Below are positions 27,538 through 34,306 of a stretch of 64,000 nt of DNA, piece by piece; within the stretch, counting starts at the first letter, position 1, and the number at the start of each line of letters is the position of its first letter. Position numbers and translations under genes: made by a program. Under the pieces are notes generated by a model that was not told the origin of the DNA, ran no database searches, and worked only from the letters and a program-made list of their open reading frames with translations. This stretch comes from Marinobacter bryozoorum (GTDB taxonomy: Bacteria; Pseudomonadota; Gammaproteobacteria; Pseudomonadales; Oleiphilaceae), in NCBI RefSeq assembly GCF_023156245.1, contig NZ_JAKZAH010000016.1, positions 31,023 to 95,022 of the forward strand, read 5' to 3'.

Positions 27538-28112
27538 CTATGTGTCAAGGTAGTTGTGTGTGCCACAGCAGTGCGCACAGTAAGACAGGAGTCATATGTG
27601 TAGCATGAGAAGCTGTTGAAATGATGGAGGAATCGACCCTCCGGAGTCTGCCTGCAGGGGCTGGCTTCAAACCATCCTGAGCGGCATTGGCTGAAGACCG
27701 TTGTCGTAAGCGTCAGGAGAAAAGGCTCACCCATGTGGTGTGTCAGGTAGGGACCGAGAAGGCGAGCACAAGCGAATCATCGTTCAGGTGTCGAAATTGA
27801 AAACGGACATCAAAACCGGGGGCCACAACTATCCCCGGGATAAATCCATCGGAAACCTGCTTACTGGGTGGGTGGTGTCCGGCATAGAGATGGCGCGAGC
27901 TCGGTTCAGGCGTTTCAGCGGAACTGTGGGAACTCGAATCCATGATGCCAAGGGAGAGCATCAAGTGAAGAAAAGCAAGATGCAGAGTACCGATGCATGG
28001 TTCGAGGACGGATTGGTTCGTAGTAGCGATGATGGGCCTGTAATGGGCTCGGAGCGAAGGAGCCGAGTTGCTTCGGCTGATTCCATGGCCAACTTTATTT
28101 TAGGATGAGCCT

Positions 28113-29375
28113 GTGAACTCAGCGAAACCGTTTGATATTTCCAAGCGCCAGGTATGGGAGGCGTATCAGCGCGTTAAATCAAATCGAGGTGCGGCCGGTG
28201 TAGATGGCCAGACGATTCAGGACTTTGATCGAGACTTGAGCAAGAACCTCTATCTGATTTGGAATCGGATATCGTCCGGCAGCTATTTCCCGCCGGCCGT
28301 CAAAGCAGTTCCAATTCCGAAGAAAAGTGGAGGGGAAAGATTGCTCGGGGTACCCACGGTTAGCGATCGTATAGCGCAAACTGTGGTTACTATGACGCTG
28401 GAACCTATCCTGGAACCTGTCTTTCATGTGGACTCGTACGGGTATCGGCGCGGGAAATCCGCGCATGATGCGCTTGCGATCACGCGAAAACGGTGCTGGG
28501 AAAGGGACTGGGTGCTGGAGTATGACATCCGTGGCTTGTTTGATCATATTGATCATGAGCTATTGCTCAAGGCTCTTGACCACCATTGCTCTGAATCCTG
28601 GGTGCTGCTGTATGTGAGGCGCTGGCTAACGGCACCGATGCAGACGAAAGATGGTAAGCAGGAAGGACGGAACGTTGGCACACCACAAGGTGGCCCGTTA
28701 TCGCCAGTTCTGGCAAACCTGTTTCTGCATTATGCATTGGATCGTTGGCTGACGGTTCATCATCCGGATATCCCATTCTGCCGATATGCAGATGACGGAA
28801 TACTGCATTGTCGAAGTGAGCGTGAGGCTCAGTATCTGCATTCGCAGTTAGATATGCGGCTAAGACAATGCGGTCTCGAAATGCATCCCGATAAAACGAA
28901 AGTTGTGTACTGCAAGGATAGTCGGCGACAAGGAAATCATGAAAACATTAAGTTCGATTTTCTTGGATATACGTTCAGGCCGAGGCGCATCGTCAACCGG
29001 AGCGGGAGAAGCTCGCTTGGTTTCACGCCAGCAGTAAGCCGTCAGTCGATGACGTCTATGAGGCAGGCGGTAAGACGATGGCACCTGAACCTTCGAAGCG
29101 AGTTATCCATAGACCAGATTGCCAAAGCTTTGGCTCCACGAGTCCGGGGCTGGATCCGGTATTATTGTCGCTTCAGAGGGTCTGAATTTCAGCCGGTAGC
29201 AGATCACATCGATCGAGCCATCATTCGATGGGCGATGCGGAAATACAAGCGCTTGCGCGGCAAGAAGATGAGAGCAGTCTCATGGCTTGATCGTATAAAG
29301 CGCAAACACCCGAATTTGTTTGTCCACTGGAGTGGACGTGGTGCGTTTGCGGTTGAAGCAATGGGAGCCCGGTGA
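28113..29375 (+). CDS. ltrA: group II intron reverse transcriptase/maturase
   Basis: A 420-residue protein with reverse transcriptase blocks in order: RGAAGVDGQTIQDF (block 0/1), AVPIPKKSGGERLLGVPTV, the catalytic FCRYADDGILHCRS near residue 220, and LGYTF. They are followed by the maturase X domain (about 310-420, with RGWIRYYCRFRG). There is no HNH endonuclease domain, so integration would use a replication-fork primer or a nick made otherwise. The start is GTG 28113. It should splice the intron RNA and copy it into new sites. The reading frame is intact, so the element may still be mobile. Confidence 0.92.
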   Translation: MNSAKPFDISKRQVWEAYQRVKSNRGAAGVDGQTIQDFDRDLSKNLYLIWNRISSGSYFPPAVKAVPIPKKSGGERLLGVPTVSDRIAQTVVTMTLEPILEPVFHVDSYGYRRGKSAHDALAITRKRCWERDWVLEYDIRGLFDHIDHELLLKALDHHCSESWVLLYVRRWLTAPMQTKDGKQEGRNVGTPQGGPLSPVLANLFLHYALDRWLTVHHPDIPFCRYADDGILHCRSEREAQYLHSQLDMRLRQCGLEMHPDKTKVVYCKDSRRQGNHENIKFDFLGYTFRPRRIVNRSGRSSLGFTPAVSRQSMTSMRQAVRRWHLNLRSELSIDQIAKALAPRVRGWIRYYCRFRGSEFQPVADHIDRAIIRWAMRKYKRLRGKKMRAVSWLDRIKRKHPNLFVHWSGRGAFAVEAMGAR

Positions 29376-29398
29376 GCCGAGAGGTTCACGCCGGGTTC
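29365..29398 (+). ncRNA. group II intron domain V
   Basis: An exactly 34-nt hairpin. An 8-bp lower stem (GAGCCCGG with CCGGGTTC, one G-T) contains the catalytic AGC triad at positions 2-4. A two-base bulge CG, a 6-bp upper stem and a GAGA tetraloop complete it. This matches the consensus architecture with no missing element and overlaps the last codons of the maturase gene. Confidence 0.92.
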
Positions 29399-29399
29399 T

Positions 29400-29435
29400 G
29401 AGAGCAGCTGAGGGGGCAGTTCCCTTGGCTGACTC
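29400..29435 (+). ncRNA. group II intron domain VI with branch-point A
   Basis: GAG pairs with CTC at the base, and CAGCTGAGGG pairs with CCCTTGGCTG above it. A29432 is left bulged opposite AG. It lies 7 positions from the inferred 3' end of the intron, the usual branch-point distance. Confidence 0.8.
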
Positions 29436-29463
29436 ACCCGCCTGATGATTTCAGAGGACAACC

Positions 29464-29964
29464 ATGCCCCATTACTCACCGGAACGAAAGGAAGCCATCC
29501 TTCAGAAGATGGCCCCACCGCATAGCCTGACTGTGTCTGAGTTGGCCAGGCAGGAAGGCATCAGCACCGCAACCTTGTACAATTGGCGTAAAGCCGCCAG
29601 AGAACGAGGTGCCGTTTTGCCGTCGAACTCAGCCACGCCTGAAAGGTGGAGTAGCGAAGAGAAGTTCCGCATTGTTCTGGAGACCGCCCCGATGACCGAG
29701 GCGGAACTCGGTGAATATTGTCGCAAGCACGGTCTGTATCCGGAACAAATCGAAGCCTGGAAGACCGCCTGCATGGGTGCCAACGCCCAGTCTGACGAAC
29801 AAGCCAGGCGTAACCGGAAAGCGGCGACAGACGAGAAAAAGCGCGTCAAAAAGCTTGAATCCGAATTACGTCGTAAGGAAAAAGCCCTGGCTGAAACAGC
29901 AGCGCTACTGACGCTGTCAAAAAAAGCCGAGGCGATCTGGGGCCCCAAAGACGAGGACGAATGA
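29464..29964 (+). CDS. IS3-family transposase OrfA
   Basis: A 166-residue DNA-binding subunit. Residues about 5-45 form a helix-turn-helix (LTVSELARQEGISTATLYNW), and residues about 60-110 form a second one (MTEAELGEYCRKHGLYPEQI). The rest is a Lys/Arg-rich coiled coil (about 115-160) with leucine spacing that would mediate multimerisation with OrfB. AGAGGA precedes ATG 29464. It ends inside the orfB start (ATGA), so translation may be coupled rather than frameshifted. The C-terminal half recurs, mutated and inverted, at 32709-32900. Confidence 0.9.
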   Translation: MPHYSPERKEAILQKMAPPHSLTVSELARQEGISTATLYNWRKAARERGAVLPSNSATPERWSSEEKFRIVLETAPMTEAELGEYCRKHGLYPEQIEAWKTACMGANAQSDEQARRNRKAATDEKKRVKKLESELRRKEKALAETAALLTLSKKAEAIWGPKDEDE

Positions 29965-31007
29965 CCAGCCTCCCGGATCGCCAGCAGGCCGTCGCTCTGA
30001 TCGAAGAAGCGCAGAGCAACGGAGCCCGGCTGGTCAAGGCCTGTGCCTTGCTACATCTGAGTGTGCGCACCTTCCAGCGCTGGACGGCGGACAAGGCCGT
30101 CAAAGCGGACCAGAGACCGGTGGTGCCCAGACCGACGCCGACGAACAAGCTGACGGACGAGGAGCGTCAGGCTGTGGTGTCACTCAGCAATCAAAAGAAA
30201 TACCAGAGCTGTCCGCCGGCATTCATCGTTGCGGACCAAATGGATCAGGGGCATTACCTAGCGTCGGAGTCGACCTTCTACCGTGTGCTGCGGGAACACG
30301 GTCAGGTTAACCCCAGAGGCCGCCAGAGAGCCCCACAGCCCAAGCGGCAGGCGACCACGCATAAAGCTACGGAACCCAACCAACTGTGGTCGTGGGATAT
30401 CTCGTGGCTGCCGGGACCGGCACGAGGCACCTGGTTCTATCTGTACCTGATGCTGGACGTCTACAGCCGCAAGATCGTTGGTCACGAGGTCTACCAGAGT
30501 GAAACGGGTGAGCTGGCCAGCGAGTTCATCGAAAAGGCGTACTGGCGCGAGCACCTGGCAGTCAGGGAGAAGCCTCTTGTGCTGCACTCGGACAATGGCA
30601 GCCCCATGAAGGCCTCGACCTTCCTGGAAAAGCTGTACGACCTGGGCATTACGCCCTCAAACAGCCGGCCCCGAGTGAGCAATGATAACGCCTACTCGGA
30701 GTCGCTGTTCAAAACCCTGAAGTTCCGACCAGGGTTCCCGGTCAATGGCTTCAGCACCATCGAGGACGCCCGTGACTGGGTGCTGGCCTTCGTGCGCTGG
30801 TACAACACCGAGCACCGTCACAGCGCCTTGAATTACGTAACACCTCAGCAGCGTCACGATGGCGAGGCTGGTCAGATCCTGGCTCAGCGCAAACAGGTGA
30901 TCGAGGCTGCGAAGGCCAAGAACCCGCGGCGCTGGTCCGGTGATATCCGAAACTTCAGCTTGCCGGAATCAGTGACCCTGAATCCGGAAAAGGCGGCGAA
31001 CTGTTAA
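29961..31007 (+). CDS. IS3-family transposase OrfB (DDE integrase)
   Basis: A 348-residue transposase with a full rve/DDE core: Asp in WSWDISWL near residue 143, Asp in LHSDNGSP near 203, and Glu in NAYSESLFKTLKF near 240, with the DDE(35) spacing of the IS3 family. An N-terminal helix-turn-helix ([18 protein letters not shown]) precedes it. The frame is intact, so the IS could still be active if the intron is spliced or tolerated. It overlaps orfA by 4 bases. The stop is 36 bases before the right terminal repeat. Confidence 0.92.
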   Translation: MTSLPDRQQAVALIEEAQSNGARLVKACALLHLSVRTFQRWTADKAVKADQRPVVPRPTPTNKLTDEERQAVVSLSNQKKYQSCPPAFIVADQMDQGHYLASESTFYRVLREHGQVNPRGRQRAPQPKRQATTHKATEPNQLWSWDISWLPGPARGTWFYLYLMLDVYSRKIVGHEVYQSETGELASEFIEKAYWREHLAVREKPLVLHSDNGSPMKASTFLEKLYDLGITPSNSRPRVSNDNAYSESLFKTLKFRPGFPVNGFSTIEDARDWVLAFVRWYNTEHRHSALNYVTPQQRHDGEAGQILAQRKQVIEAAKAKNPRRWSGDIRNFSLPESVTLNPEKAANC

Positions 31008-31049
31008 AGAGCTGATGACTTAAACGCGACAACTACGTTGACAGACTCC

Positions 31050-31056
31050 GACTACC
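31050..31056 (+). repeat. 7-bp direct repeat, right copy
   Basis: The second GACTACC. It is in frame with the C-terminal transposase fragment (Asp-Tyr-Leu), which indicates that the host gene resumes here. Confidence 0.7.
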
Positions 31057-31247
31057 TGGAACTGGTTGATTACACCGGCCGGATTATCCGCCCTTCAAAG
31101 CGCGGCTATATACCTGACACCAAACCGCCGATCCTAAACCGCCTGGGCCTCTCGCTCGACGAATGGCTTCAGGAGGCCTGCGAATTCGAAGCGCGCTACG
31201 CTCAGAACCTGCGGGCAGAGCAGGGCAGGCGACGACGAGCTGTATAA
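31050..31247 (+). pseudogene. Y1/HUH transposase gene, 3' part
   Basis: The frame DYLELVDYTGRIIRPSKRG then PPILNRLGLSLDEWLQEAC is the conserved C-terminus of the transposase interrupted at 27536. It has no ribosome-binding site of its own. It encodes about 65 residues including the duplicated Asp-Tyr, ending RRRRAV before TAA 31247. It lies in the same orientation and frame as the 5' part. Confidence 0.85.
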
Positions 31248-31312
31248 CGCCCCCCACCCTTTAAGTCGAAATATCGGAACTGGCCATGGCCAGCGCCATC
31301 GCGTGCGTTAAA

Positions 31313-31445
31313 TTCGGCGATTAATGCCTGATTGTCGCAAAATTGGTCAAAACATAGCCAACGATGCTATGCAGAGTGCGATCACGACTGGAGCGGCAGT
31401 CTCGGCACGCGGTTTATTGGTTTTCTTTCTTGGCAGTGCCTGTCC
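31313..31445 (+). repeat. diverged direct repeat, copy A
   Basis: About 130 bases resembling 31766-31915. Shared blocks include CCTGATTGTCGC, GCGATCACGACTGGAGCGGC, CACGCGGTTTATTGGTT (with changes in copy B) and CAGTGCCTGTCC. No gene is recognised in it. The repeats bracket the IS3 orfA remnant. Confidence 0.7.
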
Positions 31446-31456
31446 CTGCATTTCGC

Positions 31457-31705
31457 TGCATTTTCGCTTTCGAAGAGGTCGGGAGCGTTCTCCAGCAGCT
31501 CGCGCTTCCAGGTACTGACCATGGTGGGGTGAATCTGGAAACGGGCGGCAATTTCGGATGTGGTCTGGTCACCCTTGAGGGCGGCCAGAGCAACTTTGGA
31601 CTTGAATGATGCGCTGTATTGCTTGCGTTTCTTGCTCATGATTCTCCTCCTTGTGGAGATGATGAATCAGAGCTTAGGCACCTGTCCAAAATTTGGGGTC
31701 CACTT
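31457..31705 (-). pseudogene. IS3-family orfA remnant with left end
   Basis: From ATG 31639 the first 61 residues (KKRKQYSASFKSKVALAALKG, then the HTH TTSEIAARFQIHP and TWKRELLENAPDLFES) are a standard IS3 OrfA N-terminus. After residue 61 the frame enters repeat copy A and the family sequence is lost; no orfB follows. Upstream, around 31680-31705, reads (on the minus strand) TGGACCCCAAATTTTGGACA, which resembles an IS3 left terminal repeat. The element was truncated by a deletion or recombination between the flanking repeats. Confidence 0.82.
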
Positions 31706-31765
31706 CATTCCAGTCCCAGATATTGTTTTTCCAAACTGGCCTCAGCCAGGAGGCCCGCGCGAACT

Positions 31766-31915
31766 CAATTCGTCGATCTACGCCTGATTGTCGCGAAACT
31801 GGTCAAAATACAGACAAAGATGCAGGGCTGCGTGCGATCACGACTGGAGCGGCCGCCTCCGGACGCGGTTTGTTGGTTCTTTTCTTAGCAGTGCCTGTCC
31901 TTGTTTGTTCGTGCC
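31766..31915 (+). repeat. diverged direct repeat, copy B
   Basis: The second copy of the unit at 31313-31445, in the same orientation and 453 bases away. It differs by many substitutions and small indels, so the duplication is old or the copies came from different sources. Confidence 0.7.
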
Positions 31916-31930
31916 TGTCCTTGTTTGTTC
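31891..31930 (+). repeat. 20-bp perfect tandem duplication
   Basis: GTGCCTGTCCTTGTTTGTTC occurs twice back to back at the end of repeat copy B. It has no coding role and looks like a replication-slippage product. Confidence 0.9.
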
Positions 31931-31968
31931 GTGACTTGGTTGAGACCGAGGCTCAGAAGGTTGAAGAG

Positions 31969-32424
31969 TTATTTTTCCAGCTTGACGGCTGTCCCTGAGG
32001 CAACCAGGAACAACATTGATTTGTTGCCACCAGATATTTCACTGTAGTCTAAATCAATGCCAACAACTGCATCAGCACCAATAGAGGCAGCCTCTCTACG
32101 AAGTTCATTCAAAGCGTAGATTCTGGCATCTCGCAAGGAACTTTGAGTGGCTTTACTCCGGCCTCCAAAAAAATCTCTACCAGCAGAGAAGATATCTTTA
32201 AATATATTCATGCCCAGAACACACTCTGCAGTAATAATGTCCAGGCGCTCAGCAATTGGTAAATGTATGACACTTTCCGTAGTCAACACGACTCTGGCTT
32301 CGGTGTCCGATAACACGTCTTGACCGTCAGCCTCTTTATTATGCTTTTCGACACAGTCTTTACAAACGTCACCCTTTGCTGCCATAAATCCGAGATCTCG
32401 CCCACACTCTGCACATCTTGCCAT
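31969..32424 (-). CDS. YbjQ-like (DUF74) protein with N-terminal zinc ribbon
   Basis: A 151-residue protein from ATG 32424, with AAAGGGGG upstream. Residues about 3-25 contain CAECG and CKDC, a four-cysteine zinc-binding knuckle. Residues about 40-150 match the YbjQ/heavy-metal-binding fold: [20 protein letters not shown], a variable loop, then [20 protein letters not shown]. Most YbjQ proteins are about 107 residues and lack the zinc part. Function is unknown; the fold forms pentameric rings. Lower GC than the core genes and IS remnants on both sides suggest horizontal acquisition. Confidence 0.8.
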   Translation of the reverse strand: MARCAECGRDLGFMAAKGDVCKDCVEKHNKEADGQDVLSDTEARVVLTTESVIHLPIAERLDIITAECVLGMNIFKDIFSAGRDFFGGRSKATQSSLRDARIYALNELRREAASIGADAVVGIDLDYSEISGGNKSMLFLVASGTAVKLEK

Positions 32425-32595
32425 TGGAACCCCCTTTCTGAGTTGTAAGTTCAGTGTACACCACATAACGCTTGCAGCATGCGCATCCTTGAAATGGAAT
32501 CGAAGGCGTAATGTAAAAGGCGTCGCCTTGCCTGTACTGGTGTACGCCCAGCATGGGCATGAACTAATGGGATGAAAATACCCTGTGGGAAGATC

Positions 32596-32935
32596 ACCGT
32601 CCAGCGCTGGAAGGTGCGTACACTAGGCACAGGCCTTGACCAGCCGGGCTCTGTTGCTCTGCGCTTCCTCGATCAGAGCGACGGCCTGCTGGCGATCCGG
32701 GAGGCTGGTCATTCGTCCTCGTCTTTGAGGCCCCAGATCGCCTCGGCTTTTTTTGACAGCGTCAGCAACGCTGCTGTCTCAGCCAGGGTTTTTTTCTTGC
32801 GCCGTAATTTTGGTTCAAGCTTTTTGACGCGCTTTTTCTCGTCTGTCGCCGCTTTCCGATTACGCCTGGCTTGTTCGTCAGACTGGGCGTTGGCACCCAT
32901 GCAGGCGGTCTTCCAGGCTTCGATTTGTTCCTGGA
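32596..32935 (-). mobile_element. inverted, degenerate fragment of the IS at 27543-31043
   Basis: Read on the minus strand, this stretch repeats the C-terminal half of orfA (MGANAQSDEQARRNRKAATD, ending WGLKDEDE) and the first about 35 codons of orfB, including the ATGA overlap. It has a deletion of about a dozen bases at the orfB LLHLSVRT codons. Both ends are truncated and no terminal repeat is present, so it is a dead relic of an earlier copy or close relative. Confidence 0.88.
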
Positions 32936-32948
32936 AACCGGGACAGAT

Positions 32949-33245
32949 TTATTTACTAGGGGGCAACTGTTGCCAAGGATAGCCGTCCTTCCCCCCTGGC
33001 CCAGATTTCCATTCTTTATAACGCGATACCATGCACCGCCCGCACGGCCTGTAGCCCGCGTGAATGGCATCTTGTTCATTCGCAAAGAAGACACGATGTT
33101 CTGCATAGCCTTTAGAGAGCGCTCCTTTGGCCGCAGAGCAATCCAATCGACCGTAAATTCGCGCTTTGGAGTTGCCACCCAGAGAGCCAGGCGTTTTGCT
33201 GATGACGGTAGTTCCGTCTGCGGACAATAATTTATAGGTCTTCAC
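32949..33245 (-). CDS. small Ada-type metal-binding domain protein
   Basis: About 98 residues from GTG 33245, with GGGAG five bases upstream; ATG 33263 is the alternative. The core ARIYGRLDCSAAKGALSKG, then HRVFFANEQDAIHAGYRPCG and RCM, resembles the N-terminal zinc domain of the Ada methyltransferase (FRPC-x-x-C-like end). Only three of the usual four zinc cysteines are seen, which is common in these stand-alone versions. There is no methyltransferase or AraC domain. A DNA-damage or nucleic-acid-binding role is a guess. Confidence 0.75.
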   Translation of the reverse strand: MKTYKLLSADGTTVISKTPGSLGGNSKARIYGRLDCSAAKGALSKGYAEHRVFFANEQDAIHAGYRPCGRCMVSRYKEWKSGPGGKDGYPWQQLPPSK

Positions 33246-33439
33246 TGATACTCCCTTACCCATAACAGTTTATTCTACGACAAAAATGGTGATATACGTG
33301 GGCGTCGCCGCTGCCAGTATTCACAAAAATACGCTTATAATTCATAGGTGTGCCATAACATTCGATCCCCGAAACAGCATATCCATTCCAAAGAATACGA
33401 CAAACTGTCGGTAGATTCCGGATATACCGACAAAACGGG

Positions 33440-33462
33440 CTGGATATCCGGCAGATATCCAG
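33440..33462. repeat. perfect 9-bp inverted repeat downstream of nrdJb
   Basis: CTGGATATC and GATATCCAG separated by 5 bases. It lies within 33264-33522, which otherwise shows no supported gene; an open frame on the minus strand there has no ribosome-binding site. It could be a protein-binding site or an RNA hairpin. Confidence 0.5.
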
Positions 33463-33522
33463 ATTAAACATCATTGCCCGACCATAAACAGCATCACGCA
33501 ATGCCCCAACTGGCGATCCAAT

Positions 33523-33555
33523 CAAAAAAGCCCGATCAGCTATACCGACCGGGCT
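33523..33555 (-). terminator. rho-independent terminator of nrdJa-nrdJb
   Basis: On the minus strand AGCCCGG (33555-33549) pairs with the complementary CGGGCT (33534-33529), then TTTTTT (33528-33523). It starts 31 bases after the nrdJb stop. Confidence 0.85.
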
Positions 33556-33586
33556 CCTCGCACTACGTCACCTGTCTACTAACCCC

Positions 33587-34285
33587 TCAACCGCATTTGG
33601 AGTCGCCACACGAAAGACAAGTAGCACATCCATCCATAATAACCACAGCCTTGGTATTACACTTGTTACAAAGCGTGGAATTGGCCGGGTACTCACTGGC
33701 GCTTTCATCGTTGGATGGCGTCTTCTGAGCCGTTTCAAACTCCGCCCGCTTCTCCGCCAGGATGCGCTTGGTCACTTCGCTCATCTCTTCACTTTCGATG
33801 AGACCGATGGCCTTCAGGTGCCGCTCGATGACAGCGCCGATCTCGGCGACCAGGGACGGCATGAACACGCCGCCTTTCTTGAAGTAGCCGCCGTTGGGGT
33901 CATAGACCGAGCGCAGCTCTTCCACCAGGAAGGTAACATCGCCGCCCTTGCGGAACACGGCGGAGATAACCCGGGTGAGGGCGATCACCCACTGGAAGTG
34001 CTCCATGGACTTGGAGTTGATGAACACCTCGTAGGGCTGCCGGCTTTCGTGGTCGGTGCCTTCGTTGAGGATGATGTCATTGATGGTGATGTACATCGCG
34101 TGCTCGGCCACCGGCGGCTTGATCTTGTAAGTGGTGCCCAGCAGGAAGTCCGGCCGTTCGATGTTCTCGTTCATCGTGATCGGGTTGGGGCCTTTCTGCT
34201 CGGGGGCCGGTGCCTGGGCCTCCGGGTCTGCCTTCTTGACCCGGTAGCCGACGATCTTGTTGGTAATCTTTGCAGTCATGGTCAT
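33587..34285 (-). CDS. nrdJb: class II ribonucleotide reductase C-terminal subunit NrdJb
   Basis: A 232-residue protein corresponding to the C-terminal part of vitamin B12-dependent reductases, here a separate gene as in Pseudomonas aeruginosa. Residues about 40-165 form the TSCPA-type domain (RPDFLLGTTYKI, FINSKSMEHFQWV). The end carries a zinc-ribbon/thiol-relay motif LCNKCNTKAV and CATCLSCGDSKCG, which shuttles reducing equivalents to the active site. It follows nrdJa by 21 bases in one operon and ends in an intrinsic terminator. ATG 34285 has AGGA four bases upstream; ATG 34279 is equally possible. Confidence 0.92.
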   Translation of the reverse strand: MTMTAKITNKIVGYRVKKADPEAQAPAPEQKGPNPITMNENIERPDFLLGTTYKIKPPVAEHAMYITINDIILNEGTDHESRQPYEVFINSKSMEHFQWVIALTRVISAVFRKGGDVTFLVEELRSVYDPNGGYFKKGGVFMPSLVAEIGAVIERHLKAIGLIESEEMSEVTKRILAEKRAEFETAQKTPSNDESASEYPANSTLCNKCNTKAVVIMDGCATCLSCGDSKCG

Positions 34286-34306
34286 AAGTTCCTGTCAGTT
34301 CCCGGA

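Larger units (their letters stand above)
27558..29438 (+). mobile_element. group II intron with encoded reverse transcriptase
   Basis: A retroelement of about 1881 bp. The 5' end GTGTG fits the GTGYG consensus. Domain IV holds the reverse transcriptase gene (28113-29375), and domains V and VI are readable just downstream. The boundaries are deduced: 27558 and 29438 are the choice that best rebuilds the IS terminal repeat and places the bulged A at position -7 from the 3' end; an error of 2 bases is possible. It sits in the non-coding space between the IS left repeat and orfA, in the same orientation as the IS genes, so splicing could remove it from the IS transcript. About 550 bases of domains I-III precede the ORF. 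Confidence 0.88.
27543..31043 (+). mobile_element. IS3-family insertion sequence carrying a group II intron
   Basis: The left end TGTCAAGGTAGTTGT (27543-27557) matches the reverse complement of the right end (31029-31043) at 14 of 15 bases. If the intron 27558-29438 is removed, the left end continues CGC and the match grows to 17 of 18. The intronless element would be about 1620 bp with two overlapping ORFs, orfA and orfB, typical of IS3. A 7-bp duplication of the host gene flanks it, with 5-6 extra bases between duplication and repeats. An inverted partial copy of a close relative lies at 32596-32935. Confidence 0.85.

Noticed and set aside
27537..27608. Native C-terminus of the HUH transposase in the current frame
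   Set aside because: These 24 codons lie in the IS end and the group II intron; the true C-terminus is found in frame at 31056.
31244..31316. Integron attC-like ends (TAACGC ... GCGTTA)
   Set aside because: Only the outer 6 bases are complementary; the inner core sites and extended hairpin of an attC are missing.
33256..33525. 89-codon minus-strand frame downstream of nrdJb
   Set aside because: It overlaps the nrdJb terminator and an inverted repeat, has no ribosome-binding site and a composition unlike a protein.
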